From NCBI RefSeq assembly GCF_947087965.1, contig NZ_CAMUES010000007.1, positions 1 through 64,000 on the forward strand: a DNA stretch of 64,000 bases. Direction: 5' to 3'. Both the position numbers and the translations under genes were made by a program. A model generated the notes under the pieces. That model saw nothing but the letters and a program-made list of their open reading frames with translations, was not told the DNA's origin and did not search any database. This DNA is from an uncultured Mobiluncus sp. (GTDB taxonomy: Bacteria > Actinomycetota > Actinomycetes > Actinomycetales > Actinomycetaceae). Below, piece after piece: positions 16,759 to 25,661 of this stretch; position 1 is the stretch's first letter, and each line of letters starts with the position of its first letter.

Positions 16759-19451
16759 CCTTCCCCTCCAATGGGGTGGCCTGGGCATTCCAGATTTTTA
16801 CCAAGTTCGGGCCATTGCCAATCATGCTGGCAATTTTTATCATCATGGTTCCATTTCGGCCCCAGGTTCCCCGAACCATGCCGATGCACCACCGCCGAGC
16901 TATCCTCCAGATGGAGTGGACTTTACGTGTCGCCCTGTCTTTCGCCCTGATTACCGTAATGCTCAGCCCGGCTGCCCTCATCAGCTTGTACAACTCCGGG
17001 TTGTTGACGCAAAACGCGTTTAACTCGATGAATACCATGCTGGTGCTGTTGGTGGGGGTCGCTTTCCAATTGCCTTACCTGTTGATGGTTCACGTGTGGT
17101 TTCCCCGGCCCCTGAACTGGTTGCCGAATCGCAACTGGGTCATCAGCCCGCGCTTCCGGTTGCGGGCGTGGCTGGTGTATATCCTCATCTGGATAGCGAC
17201 CGAAATCATGATGGTGGTGGGCGGAATCGCGTTTGAAAGGCCGAATGCCTCCATTTCGAGCGAAGAAATTCTAGCCGCGGCAGGGTATTACCTGATTGAA
17301 GGCATCATCTTCCTGACTATGGCGGTATATATCCAGTACCGCATCTCGTGGCGGAATCCCGTCCCGGGAGTGCCGCTGGCGGTGGATATGGCGCTACGCC
17401 GCGAGGACTTGAACAATGTGCAAAAGTTCGCCACGTTCATTTTGGGTGCGGGAGTGTCGCGGTGTCTGCAGTTCCTGGCGCAACTTCAATATGAAAGCGG
17501 GCCGTTCGCTATCTCAGCTGTATCTCTGGTGTTGAGCTGGGCGGTGTCTTTGAGCTCGTTGGCTATCGCCTGCATTCCGACCTGGTGGTTTATGCGCAAG
17601 ATGGATCCGTCTCGACGCCTCATGAAGGCGCTGAGAGACAAGGTGATGAGTGAAAAACGTGACCCGAATCTGTTCAGCTTGGAAAATTTCCGGAACATGT
17701 TGGACTATGACGAGGACGAACTTATTAAGGGATCTATACCCCAGCCGAGGAAAAATCTGTTTGTGTCCACGCTGGAAAATCCCCAAAAAGATCTGCTGAC
17801 CGCTCCCGGCTCCGGTTCGGCTCCCGAAGAAGTCGCCCAGGCTTTCACGTATATGTCCAAATTGGCTGCCCGTGCAGGAGTGGGATTGACCCCGGAGGAA
17901 CGCAAGGGATTGGCGGAGATTCGCCAAGCTGTACGGGAACTGGTGGAACACCGTGTAGCTTTGAATGAGGGCGTGGCATCCAACTTGATTCCGATGAACC
18001 CCAATCCCGCGCTGGCCCAGGGCGGTGAACTTGGGGACACTGTTGGGTTGCCCGAAGGACAGGCAGAGGAAGGTGAACCTCTGGATTCGGGCTTGGCGCA
18101 CCTGTTGGGTCAGTCCGTCAACGACACCGCGGTTGGTTTGGATTCGCAAACTTTACAGGAATGGGGCGAGTTCTACAAAGAAAAAGACGAGATGGAACGC
18201 CAGGAAAAGGCATGGGAAAAGCAAAAGGAAATGCAGGAACTGGCCATCAAAACGTTTGGCTTTGACCCTTATGCCTATGACCCCTACGGATATGCCAACC
18301 CGTACGGCGGCTCCGCCAACCCCTACGCAGACTTCGGAACCGACCCTTATGCGCAGTCTTATGCGGACGGCTACAGCTACGGGACGGCCAACCCTTATGC
18401 GGAGTTATATGGGGATCCCGGGTATTCCGACCCTTACGGCGGGTATGGCTACGACCCTTACGGCTACAGCGCGGCGGGATATTGGCAGATGAATCCAAAC
18501 ATGGCTGGGGCTTACGGAGCATATCCTTGGGGCTGGCCCAACGGTGCGCCCACTATTCCCAATCCACAGCCTTACGGTTACTTGGATGCGGGCGGGACCA
18601 ATGGTGCATCCTCGGAGGTTCCCGGGAATCCCGCGGCGGTTTCCGGGGCAGGTCCGGAAGGATCTATGTTCCCCGGTCAGCCCGAGGCGGGTCCGCAGGG
18701 CGGGGTGTTCCCGATTCCTGGTGACCCCCTTTCCCCCGGAGGGATGGGTGCTGGTGAAGCGGGTCCCGCGAATAACTGGCCGGGCAGCGAACCCCAGAAC
18801 GCAGGGTTCCCCAGCCAGCCTGGCGGACCTCAAGTTCCCGGTTTAGGCGCGCCAGCGGGGCCGGGTGCGGGAACTACGCCAGCTATGCCCGATGCCCCCA
18901 CGGAGCCTAGTGCGCCGGTATCGGGAAGCGCGCCGATGGGTCCGGCCGGGCTCGGAGCCCCAGCTGGAGTTGGCACGCCGATGCTAAACAATCCCGTGAA
19001 TCCCGCGAATCCTGCGGCGTCAGAACATCAGGCTGCACCGGGTTATCCCTTTGTGGTGCGAACGATGGAAGGCTACTCCACCGTGGGCGCTCCCGCGTCG
19101 CCACCGTCCCTGCACCCCCTGGTTAACTGGGGCCAGCCCGGTCCGCAGCTTCCAAACCCACCAGCCAACTATGGCCAGCCCGGCCCGCAGGTCCCGGGCG
19201 CACCGGCGAACCCTGGCCAACCCGTTCCGCAAGCGAATCCGGGATTTCCCCAAAATCCCGGCCTTGTGAACCCCGCCGGACCGAACGTTCCTCCTCCCGT
19301 GCAGCCCAACGCCCCGATGAACATGGAAGCGGCCGATGAAGGAATCGACCCTCGGGCCGTGTACCCGCCGACCTTTGCCAAGCCGCGACCCGCCCCGAGA
19401 CAGTACGAAGAATTCGTTGAGGGCGAAGCTGAAATCGAAGAACTGCCCTAG
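16740..19451 (+). CDS. Large membrane protein with Tyr-rich and Pro/Gly-rich tail, unknown function
   Basis: I do not recognise this family. From GTG 16740 it is 903 aa. Residues 1-290 hold about seven hydrophobic segments. Residues about 290-505 are a charged cytosolic-looking region with a coiled-coil-like stretch (EWGEFYKEKDEMERQEKAW). Residues 508-590 are very Tyr-rich with repeated DPY, NPY and YGY units. Residues 590-860 are Pro/Gly/Ala/Asn-rich with a triplicated Q-P-G-P-Q spacer near 797-845. The end is acidic (EEFVEGEAEIEELP). GTG 16740 has GGGAAGG seven bases upstream; GTG 16701 in the same frame lacks one. It stands between add and murB with no functional partner in sight. Confidence 0.85.
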   Translation: MFDEWLTFPSNGVAWAFQIFTKFGPLPIMLAIFIIMVPFRPQVPRTMPMHHRRAILQMEWTLRVALSFALITVMLSPAALISLYNSGLLTQNAFNSMNTMLVLLVGVAFQLPYLLMVHVWFPRPLNWLPNRNWVISPRFRLRAWLVYILIWIATEIMMVVGGIAFERPNASISSEEILAAAGYYLIEGIIFLTMAVYIQYRISWRNPVPGVPLAVDMALRREDLNNVQKFATFILGAGVSRCLQFLAQLQYESGPFAISAVSLVLSWAVSLSSLAIACIPTWWFMRKMDPSRRLMKALRDKVMSEKRDPNLFSLENFRNMLDYDEDELIKGSIPQPRKNLFVSTLENPQKDLLTAPGSGSAPEEVAQAFTYMSKLAARAGVGLTPEERKGLAEIRQAVRELVEHRVALNEGVASNLIPMNPNPALAQGGELGDTVGLPEGQAEEGEPLDSGLAHLLGQSVNDTAVGLDSQTLQEWGEFYKEKDEMERQEKAWEKQKEMQELAIKTFGFDPYAYDPYGYANPYGGSANPYADFGTDPYAQSYADGYSYGTANPYAELYGDPGYSDPYGGYGYDPYGYSAAGYWQMNPNMAGAYGAYPWGWPNGAPTIPNPQPYGYLDAGGTNGASSEVPGNPAAVSGAGPEGSMFPGQPEAGPQGGVFPIPGDPLSPGGMGAGEAGPANNWPGSEPQNAGFPSQPGGPQVPGLGAPAGPGAGTTPAMPDAPTEPSAPVSGSAPMGPAGLGAPAGVGTPMLNNPVNPANPAASEHQAAPGYPFVVRTMEGYSTVGAPASPPSLHPLVNWGQPGPQLPNPPANYGQPGPQVPGAPANPGQPVPQANPGFPQNPGLVNPAGPNVPPPVQPNAPMNMEAADEGIDPRAVYPPTFAKPRPAPRQYEEFVEGEAEIEELP
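18261..18486 (+). repeat. Degenerate DPYGY-coding repeat tract
   Basis: Within the large membrane protein gene, short units of the type GACCCTTAYGSC and AACCCSTAYGS recur about a dozen times, coding DPYAYDPYGYANPYGG-like sequence. The units differ at third positions, so it is not a recent slippage array, but it could vary in unit number between strains. Confidence 0.75.
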
Positions 19452-19503
19452 CGGACACGTCCCGTACCAAGGGTGGCGCATGGGGATAAAGGAGACTTAA
19501 TCA

Positions 19504-20748
19504 GTGCGATTGGCAGAATTATGTACTTTGCGCGTAGGGGGAGAAGCGCGCCGCTTTTTGCTGAGTACGCGGCGTGACGAGCTGATTCAGGTGATTGCGC
19601 AGGCTGATGCGGACGGGGAGCCGCTGTTGTTCCTGGGCGGAGGGTCGAACCTGGTGCCGGTGGACGGCGAGTTTCCTGGATTAGTGCTTCGCGATGGTCG
19701 CGAGGACGTGCGGGTGTTGACCTTGCAGGAGTTCAGCGACTTGCGCGCTGGCGGGGAGCAACCATCTCAGGGACGTGAACCCGACACTGAGCTGCGCCCT
19801 GATGTGTCTAACGGCATTCGTGATGCCGCTGCGGTCGTGGCGAAAGCTCAGCAGCTCGCCACCGCCACGCCCTCGTGCGTATTTCTCAGCGTGTCCGGGG
19901 GGCTGGCTTGGGACCGACTGGTCGAGTTTTGTGTGACGCAAGGGTTTTCCGGACTGGAGGCGCTGAGCGGAATCCCCGGCGTGGTCGGGGCGGCGCCCGT
20001 GCAAAATATCGGGGCTTACGGAGGGGAAGTCGCGGACTGCCTGCTGGGAGTCACCGCGTGGGACCGCCAGGAGCGCCGGCTGGTGTATTTGAGCGCTGCG
20101 GACCTCCGGTTCGGCTACCGAGATTCCCTACTCAAACAGTCTCGACTCCAGGTCGAAGCTGGTTCTGGAATGCCGCGGTTTGCGCCGGCACGCCCCGGGA
20201 CAAACCCCGCCACCGGGCGGTGGATTGTGCTGGAAGTCGATTTTGTGCTGCAGCGCGGCGGGGGCACACCCGTTCGTTACGCCCAGTTGGCGGGGGCGCT
20301 CGGAGTGTCGATGGGCACGGTCGTACCGGCGGCCCAGATTCGCACGGCAGTGCTGGAACTGCGGCATTCCAAAGGCATGGTTCTGGACCCATCCGACCAT
20401 GACACCTGGTCGGTAGGGTCGTTCTTTACCAATCCGATATTGCCGGTCGAGGCGGCCGCGGCTTTGAGACTGCCTCAGGACGCTCCCCGCTGGGAGGCGG
20501 CGCTGCCGGGCCGTGCCGGGGAGGTGGGCGTGAAACTGTCTGCTGCCTGGCTCATCGAGCACTCCGGCATTACGAAAGGATTTATCCTGCCGGGTGCGGG
20601 CGCGGGAGTCTCGACTAAACACGTCCTGGCGCTGACAAACCGCGGCAACGCCACGGCCGCGGACATTCAGGCTCTGGCCAGCCATATCATTGCCGCGGTG
20701 CAGGGGGCTTATGGGGTTACCCTGGTTCCCGAGCCGGTCATTTTGTAG
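19504..20748 (+). CDS. murB: UDP-N-acetylenolpyruvoylglucosamine reductase
   Basis: FAD/NADPH enzyme that makes UDP-N-acetylmuramate for peptidoglycan. FAD-binding motif FLGGGSNLVP near residue 43, GLEALSGIPGVVGAAPVQNIGAYG near 156, the Tyr region FGYRDSLLK near 203, catalytic Ser in VGSFFTNP near 302, and Glu in EPVIL at the end. An insertion of about 45 residues (near 80-125) precedes the FLSVSGGLAWDRLV region, making the protein 414 aa, a little long. GTG start with GGAG seven bases upstream. Confidence 0.93.
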   Translation: MRLAELCTLRVGGEARRFLLSTRRDELIQVIAQADADGEPLLFLGGGSNLVPVDGEFPGLVLRDGREDVRVLTLQEFSDLRAGGEQPSQGREPDTELRPDVSNGIRDAAAVVAKAQQLATATPSCVFLSVSGGLAWDRLVEFCVTQGFSGLEALSGIPGVVGAAPVQNIGAYGGEVADCLLGVTAWDRQERRLVYLSAADLRFGYRDSLLKQSRLQVEAGSGMPRFAPARPGTNPATGRWIVLEVDFVLQRGGGTPVRYAQLAGALGVSMGTVVPAAQIRTAVLELRHSKGMVLDPSDHDTWSVGSFFTNPILPVEAAAALRLPQDAPRWEAALPGRAGEVGVKLSAAWLIEHSGITKGFILPGAGAGVSTKHVLALTNRGNATAADIQALASHIIAAVQGAYGVTLVPEPVIL

Positions 20749-20987
20749 CGTTTTGCGAATCACCCAGATTCGCACTACCCGGCGCGAATGACCGATTTCA
20801 CCGCCTCCGAGCATAACCTCACCGACTCGAAAATGTGCCTACCAGCAGTTTTATGAACAGAACGTCGGGCGCGACTGCGGATTCCAACTCGAAATCGGTC
20901 GTTTATGCAATAGCCTCAGCGGTTTCCAACGCTGGTGAGAATCCGGGGATACCCGCTAGGGTTGTCAATAAACCGGGGGATTTGGGC

Positions 20988-21013
20988 GGTAGCTGCCATT
21001 ATTGGCAGCTACC
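20988..21013. terminator. Perfect 11-bp hairpin, possible terminator without T run
   Basis: GGTAGCTGCCA, loop TTAT, TGGCAGCTACC. No U tract on either strand, so it may act as a non-canonical terminator insulating the tRNA gene, or be a repeat element. Confidence 0.35.
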
Positions 21014-21061
21014 CGGCTAGTCTCCCCCTATAATCCACAAAACTCCGCTCCGAACCGACGT

Positions 21062-21091
21062 TTGCGAAAATAGCGGCGTATCTGGTAGCCT
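21062..21091 (+). promoter_or_regulatory. Promoter of tRNA-Tyr
   Basis: TTGCGA (21062-21067), 18-base spacer, TAGCCT (21086-21091), about 21 bases before the mature tRNA end. Confidence 0.5.
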
Positions 21092-21112
21092 AGTTGGGCG
21101 CTTTCAGCGTAT

Positions 21113-21197
21113 GGCGGGTTTCCCGAGTGGCCAAAGGGGACTGACTGTAAATCAGCTGCGCAATGCTTCAGGGGTTCGAATCCCTTACCCGCCACCA
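21113..21197 (+). tRNA. tRNA-Tyr (GTA)
   Basis: Acceptor stem GGCGGGT (21113-21119) pairs with ACCCGCC (21187-21193), then discriminator A and encoded CCA (21195-21197). Anticodon GTA at 21147-21149 in loop CTGTAAA; GGTTCGAATCC T arm. The long variable arm makes it a class II tRNA, as expected for bacterial tRNA-Tyr. It decodes UAC and UAU. Confidence 0.95.
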
Positions 21198-21245
21198 CCA
21201 CTTTATTCTGGGTTATTTTTACGGCACAGAAATCGCAGGCGGCAC

Positions 21246-22889
21246 ATGGCAAAGAATACCGAAGTTCCCGGCGAAAACGGCGAACTCTTCGATGAAAACA
21301 GCAGCCCGCAGGTTCCTCACGAGACTAACGACGGTGACCCGCGGATTGTCACTGTCCCCGGTTCCTCCAAGAAATATCGCACCTCACTGATTCTGGTCGT
21401 GGTTCTGATGGGACTGGCTTTGACCCTGTTGCAAGTCTCCACCGTGAACGTCGCCCTCGCAGTGCTCCCCGACTCTATCGGAGCCAGTGCCCAAGAGGTG
21501 CAATGGGTCATTTCCGGGTATGCCCTGGCTATAGGGCTGGCGATGGTGCCGATGGGGCGCCTTGGCGACTTGTTTGGTCGCTCGCTCCTGTTTGTCCTGG
21601 GCCTCGCGCTGTTTTCCGTGTCCTCGTTCCTGTGCGCTATTTCAACTTCCGGGTCGATGCTGGACTGGATGCGAATCTTGCAAGGATTCGCGGCCGGTAT
21701 CTTTAGTCCCCAGACCGCGGGAATTATTCAACAGTATTTTTCCGGCCAAGCCCGAGCCATGGCCTATGCCCTGATGGGTTTGGTCGTGTCCGTTACCGTG
21801 GCTTTGGGCCCGATGCTGGCGGGTATCTTGATTGCGATTTTTGGCCGGGAACAAGGCTGGCGACTCGCGTTTTCCCTGAACTTGCCGTTGGGCCTGATTG
21901 GGGTCATTTGTGCGGTGTTGTGGCTGCCGTTCAAACGGGAACGTATCTTTGCGCGCCGCGCGCGCATCGAAGCCTTGGAAGCCGACATTGCCCGGGCCGT
22001 TAAGTCCGGTAAAAAAGCCCCGAAGCGTTCCCGCGTCGACCTTGACCCGCTGGGGATGATTCTGCTGGGGGCGGCGGTCATCGGCATTATGCTGCCTTTC
22101 GTAACCACCGGGACGCTGTGGCGTTTCGTCCTGATTCCCGCGTCTCTCACCGTGTTCGTCCTGTGGGTCTGGTGGGAACGGGCTTATGAGGCCCGGGGAC
22201 GTTACCCGATGGTGAGCTTGCGGCTGTTCAAAATCCCCTCCTATAGCTTTGCCAGCGCGATTGGCGCCATCCAATTCTTGGGCGTGCCCTCCGTCTACGC
22301 CATCAACGCCATGTTCTTGCAAAACGGTTTTGGTCAAACCGCGCTCATTACGGGTCTCAGCGGAATGCCCGGCGCAATCCTGTCCGGAGTGACTTCCATC
22401 GCGGTGGCTCGCCAGACCATCAAGCACGGCCGGGTTATTCAAGCTTGGTCGCTGGCGATAATGCTGGTGGGGGTGGTGTTGACCGCAGTGCTGGCGGTGC
22501 TGTTTGCCCGCGGCGGTTCCGTGTGGCTCATCAGTATCGGACTGGCGGTGTTGGGTTTCGGCTCGGGTTCGATGGGTTCGGCAAACCAAACCCAGACAAT
22601 GCTGGAGGTTTCGCCCTCGCGGGGCGGTATCGCCGGAGGAATCCAGCAAACCGGCCAGCGCATCTTTACCGCCATCGGCTCTGCCATTCTCACCGGTGTG
22701 TTCTTTGGAGCGACCGACGGGCTGGAAGCTACCACGCCGGGGGCGGACCTGAGCTTAGCAGACGCCTGGAGCTACGGCTACGTGATGTCTTTTGCGGGAT
22801 CCGCTGGATTCCTGGCAATAGCCCTGGTCGTGGCCATTATCTTTGTTTTCTTTCCCCGTCAACCGCGTCCGGTCGCCGCGAGAAAATGA
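21246..22889 (+). CDS. MFS transporter, DHA2 (EmrB/QacA) type
   Basis: Proton-coupled membrane exporter, probably of drugs or other small molecules. About 14 hydrophobic segments; motif A is visible as MGRLGDLFGRSLLF near residue 100 and the WVISGYALAIGLAMVP helix precedes it. The N-terminal 40 residues are hydrophilic, and a charged loop (RARIEALEADIARAVKSGKK) lies mid-protein. ATG 21246 is used because the same frame further upstream runs through the tRNA; the ribosome site is weak (AGGCGG). It starts 48 bases after the tRNA and may be read through from it. Confidence 0.85.
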   Translation: MAKNTEVPGENGELFDENSSPQVPHETNDGDPRIVTVPGSSKKYRTSLILVVVLMGLALTLLQVSTVNVALAVLPDSIGASAQEVQWVISGYALAIGLAMVPMGRLGDLFGRSLLFVLGLALFSVSSFLCAISTSGSMLDWMRILQGFAAGIFSPQTAGIIQQYFSGQARAMAYALMGLVVSVTVALGPMLAGILIAIFGREQGWRLAFSLNLPLGLIGVICAVLWLPFKRERIFARRARIEALEADIARAVKSGKKAPKRSRVDLDPLGMILLGAAVIGIMLPFVTTGTLWRFVLIPASLTVFVLWVWWERAYEARGRYPMVSLRLFKIPSYSFASAIGAIQFLGVPSVYAINAMFLQNGFGQTALITGLSGMPGAILSGVTSIAVARQTIKHGRVIQAWSLAIMLVGVVLTAVLAVLFARGGSVWLISIGLAVLGFGSGSMGSANQTQTMLEVSPSRGGIAGGIQQTGQRIFTAIGSAILTGVFFGATDGLEATTPGADLSLADAWSYGYVMSFAGSAGFLAIALVVAIIFVFFPRQPRPVAARK

Positions 22890-22898
22890 AGGTATGAC

Positions 22899-24206
22899 AT
22901 GACCACAAAAAAGCCTCAGAACCCCGCATACATAGGGCCCGAAATCTGGCACGACCAAAAGCGAATGTTCCCGCCGATGGCAGTGGGGCTGTCGATGGCA
23001 GGATTTTACGTCACCGCTGCCGGTTCTCTCATCGCCACCCTGTCGCGCGACCTTGGCGTGAAGCCCGAGGCTTTCACCTGGCTGGGCGCTGCCTACGGCT
23101 TTGGCATGCTGGTGTCGGGGTTGCTGGCGCCCTGGGTGATGCGCAACGGTCCAGTCTGGTCGCTGCGGATTGCCCCGCTGTTGGTCCTGATGGGAACCGC
23201 GATGGTGGCGTGGAGCCCCTCGATTGAGGTCAGCTTGGTGGGGGTAACTTTGGCTTGCCTGGGAGGCACGACGGTTTCGGCCGCGGTAGCCGGTACCTTT
23301 GTCGGTTCAGAGGGAACGAAGTACCTGTCATTGACCGTCGGGATTGGCTCATCGGTGTCGATTGCTACCACGGTGCTGTTTGCCCTAGTCGAGCGCGTAT
23401 TTCCCGGTTTTGGCCGCATGGCGCTATGGTTTGTTTTGCTGATGGCCGTGCCGACTTTGGTGTGGGGGTGGAGACTCCCGGCCGTGCCATTCCGGCAGGT
23501 GTTGCAAAAGGGTTTGAGCACGCCAACCGGGTCGCCGTACGTAACGGGTGATGTCGCCAGCGGCCAGCCCACTCCCGCTGTTGAGGACGTAAAACCCGGT
23601 GAGCCCAGCACTTCTGCGGACTCCCGTAGCTCCAGCGTCTCCCGAACTCCCAGCGCGAAGCCCTCCAAGTGGTTGTTTACTTCCCAAATCCTGCGGCTCA
23701 TTTTTACGGCCGGAGTCGAGTTTGCCATGTATGCCTGGGCGGTGACGCGCCTGCAGGAGCTGGGGGTAGAGCTGGCATTGGCCTCGGGCTTGGCGACCGC
23801 GTTTGCGGTCGGCATGGCGGGGGGCCGTCTGGGTGGGGCTGTCTTTGCGCGGCACTACGGAGCCTGGTGGGTCTTTGTGGGTCTAGGATTCTGCGGTACG
23901 GCTGCAGTTGCTTTTGTGCCCTCTGTCGGTGTCGCGGTGGTCGGTTTGTTCATCAGCGGACTGGGGGTGAGCTGTCTGTACCCCATCAGCGCGACTGAGT
24001 TTTCCGGCTTGCCAGGGCTACAAAAGCAATATGCCGCCGCAATCATCAGTTCCCTTTCTGGGATTGGCGCTATCGTGACGCCGCTGCTGTTGGGGTTGTT
24101 GCTGGCGGCACTAGGCCTGCACTTCGGGTTCCTGGTGTTGCTGGGGTTCTACGTGATTCTGGTGTTTTTGCCGCGGCCCTCCGCCGCACACTTGGGAATC
24201 GGCTAA
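22899..24206 (+). CDS. MFS transporter, 12-helix type
   Basis: Second major-facilitator protein, about 12 membrane segments with a hydrophilic central loop (about residues 205-255) rich in Ser/Pro. Motif-A-like signatures are weak; substrate cannot be told. It follows the DHA2-type gene after 9 bases and is probably in the same operon. The ATG follows GAAGG with short spacing. It could be a partner of, or an unrelated neighbour to, the upstream exporter. Confidence 0.8.
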   Translation: MTTKKPQNPAYIGPEIWHDQKRMFPPMAVGLSMAGFYVTAAGSLIATLSRDLGVKPEAFTWLGAAYGFGMLVSGLLAPWVMRNGPVWSLRIAPLLVLMGTAMVAWSPSIEVSLVGVTLACLGGTTVSAAVAGTFVGSEGTKYLSLTVGIGSSVSIATTVLFALVERVFPGFGRMALWFVLLMAVPTLVWGWRLPAVPFRQVLQKGLSTPTGSPYVTGDVASGQPTPAVEDVKPGEPSTSADSRSSSVSRTPSAKPSKWLFTSQILRLIFTAGVEFAMYAWAVTRLQELGVELALASGLATAFAVGMAGGRLGGAVFARHYGAWWVFVGLGFCGTAAVAFVPSVGVAVVGLFISGLGVSCLYPISATEFSGLPGLQKQYAAAIISSLSGIGAIVTPLLLGLLLAALGLHFGFLVLLGFYVILVFLPRPSAAHLGIG

Positions 24207-24207
24207 A

Positions 24208-24424
24208 TTGGTGTAAAAGCCGGGGGGGCGTTAGAATATTTCCTTGTGTGTCTTGATGGCGCGCGCCTTTTGCTGCCCGTAAAAGGGCGGCGTCTCGCGG
24301 GAAATCACCGCGAGAAAACGATGCAGACCGAGTGAGAGCCGTGTCATCACGGCCTTCACGAAGTTGAAAAAGTTTGGGTGGAGACCTGCCAGGTCGACGC
24401 CCCTATGGAAAAGGACCCAAAAAT
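24208..24424 (+). promoter_or_regulatory. Promoter and long 5' leader of rplK-rplA
   Basis: TTGGTG (24208-24213), 18-base spacer, TAGAAT (24232-24237), giving an mRNA leader of about 180 bases. In bacteria, ribosomal protein L1 represses this operon by binding the leader mRNA; short GC stems are present (for example CTCGCGG with CCGCGAG near 24293-24315), but I cannot assign the L1 site with certainty. Confidence 0.55.
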
Positions 24425-24850
24425 ATGGCTAAGAAGAAAGTCATCGGAGTTATCAAGCTCCAGATTCAGGCCGGTGGGGCAAACCCGGCACCGCCGATTG
24501 GCCCGGCATTGAGCCAACACGGCGTGAACATTATGGAATTCTGCAAGGACTACAACGCCAAGACCGAGTCGATGCGCGGCTCTGTGGTTCCTGTGGAAAT
24601 CACCGTTTACGAGGATCACAGCTTCGACTACGTGCTGAAGACCTCTCCGGCCTCCGAGATGATTCGCAAGGCCGCGGGCGTTCAGAAGGGTTCGGGCACC
24701 CCGAACACCGTCAAGGTAGCGAATCTGACCTGGGATCAGGTAGAAAAGATCGCTTCGGAAAAAATGCAAGACCTCAACGCTAATGACATCGAGGCCGCGA
24801 AAAAGATTATCGCGGGTACCGCTCGGTCCATGGGCATCACGGTCGGTTAA
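24425..24850 (+). CDS. rplK: 50S ribosomal protein L11
   Basis: Binds 23S rRNA at the GTPase-associated centre. Full-length at 141 aa, with the conserved AGGANPAPPIGPALSQHGVN near residues 14-33 and the C-terminal ARSMGI. ATG 24425 with AAAAGGA upstream; the longer frame from 24374 is not family-like. The usual upstream neighbours secE and nusG are absent; MFS genes lie there instead. Confidence 0.97.
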   Translation: MAKKKVIGVIKLQIQAGGANPAPPIGPALSQHGVNIMEFCKDYNAKTESMRGSVVPVEITVYEDHSFDYVLKTSPASEMIRKAAGVQKGSGTPNTVKVANLTWDQVEKIASEKMQDLNANDIEAAKKIIAGTARSMGITVG

Positions 24851-24912
24851 TCGTCAAAAACTGTGGAGGGGCTTAGTGTTTGCCCACACCACGACTGCGT
24901 AAGGAGCAGAAC

Positions 24913-25602
24913 ATGAAACACGCCAAGAAATACAACGAGGCCGCGAAGAAGATTCTTCCCGACACTCTCTATCCCATCGACGACGCCTTCAAGCTGGTCA
25001 AGGAAACTTCCAGCGTGAAGTTCGACGCGACCGTTGAGGTTGCGATGCGTCTGAACGTTGACCCCCGCAAGGCTGATCAGATGGTGCGCGGCACCGTTTC
25101 TCTGCCTCACGGCACCGGCAAAACCGCTCGGGTCCTGGTTTTTGCCGTAGGTGATAAGGCCGCTGACGCCGAGGCCGCGGGCGCTGACGAGGTCGGTGGG
25201 GACGAACTCATCGAGAAGGTTTCCAAAGGCTACACCGACTTTGATGTGGCCGTAGCGACTCCTGACTTGATGGGCAAGGTCGGTCGCTTGGGTAAGGTGC
25301 TCGGTCCTCGCGGCCTGATGCCGAACCCCAAGACCGGTACCGTCACCATGGACGTGGCGAAAGCGGTCAAGGACATCAAGGGCGGTCGTATCGAGTTCCG
25401 CGTTGACAAGCACGCTAACCTGCAGTTCATCGTCGGTAAGTGTTCGTTTGAGGCCGCTCAGTTGGCCGAGAACTTCCGCGCTGTGCTGGAGGAAGTTGAG
25501 CGTCTGCGCCCCTCGACCATCAAGGGCCGTTACATTAAGAAGGCTTCCATCTCGACGACGATGGGTCCTTCGATTCCGCTGTCCTTAGCGGTTAAGGAAT
25601 AG
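24913..25602 (+). CDS. rplA: 50S ribosomal protein L1
   Basis: L1-stalk protein of the large subunit and translational repressor of its own operon. 229 aa, with the signature GKVGRLGKVLGPRGLMPNPK near residue 120. ATG 24913 follows AAGGAG at the right distance; the upstream reading from 24880 adds an implausible N-terminus. It lies 62 bases after rplK. Confidence 0.97.
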   Translation: MKHAKKYNEAAKKILPDTLYPIDDAFKLVKETSSVKFDATVEVAMRLNVDPRKADQMVRGTVSLPHGTGKTARVLVFAVGDKAADAEAAGADEVGGDELIEKVSKGYTDFDVAVATPDLMGKVGRLGKVLGPRGLMPNPKTGTVTMDVAKAVKDIKGGRIEFRVDKHANLQFIVGKCSFEAAQLAENFRAVLEEVERLRPSTIKGRYIKKASISTTMGPSIPLSLAVKE

Positions 25603-25614
25603 GCACTGTCTTTC

Positions 25615-25648
25615 CTGGTGGGGTCAGGGGTAACCTTGGCCCCACCAG
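25615..25648. terminator. Terminator between rplA and the convergent ferredoxin gene
   Basis: CTGGTGGGG (25615-25623) pairs with CCCCACCAG (25640-25648) around a 16-base loop; only a short T stretch follows (TGTATTT). It lies between converging genes and could serve both. Confidence 0.6.
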
Positions 25649-25661
25649 TGTATTTGGGCCC

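Larger units (their letters stand above)
20749..21112. other. Non-coding gap between murB and tRNA-Tyr
   Basis: No convincing gene. It holds a 7-bp hairpin just after murB (20755-20761 with 20767-20773, no T run), a perfect 11-bp hairpin at 20988-21013 and the tRNA promoter at 21062-21091. The small ORFs here lack start signals and family resemblance. Confidence 0.6.

Noticed and set aside
18601..19270. Collagen-like domain in the tail of the large membrane protein
   Set aside because: Gly and Pro are frequent but there is no sustained Gly-X-Y periodicity.
20835..21020. 61-residue ORF in the gap before tRNA-Tyr
   Set aside because: It runs through the perfect hairpin at 20988-21013, has no ribosome site and no family resemblance.
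21642..22649. 335-residue ORF on the minus strand opposite the DHA2-type transporter
   Set aside because: Same antisense composition bias; the transporter frame is clearly the coding one.
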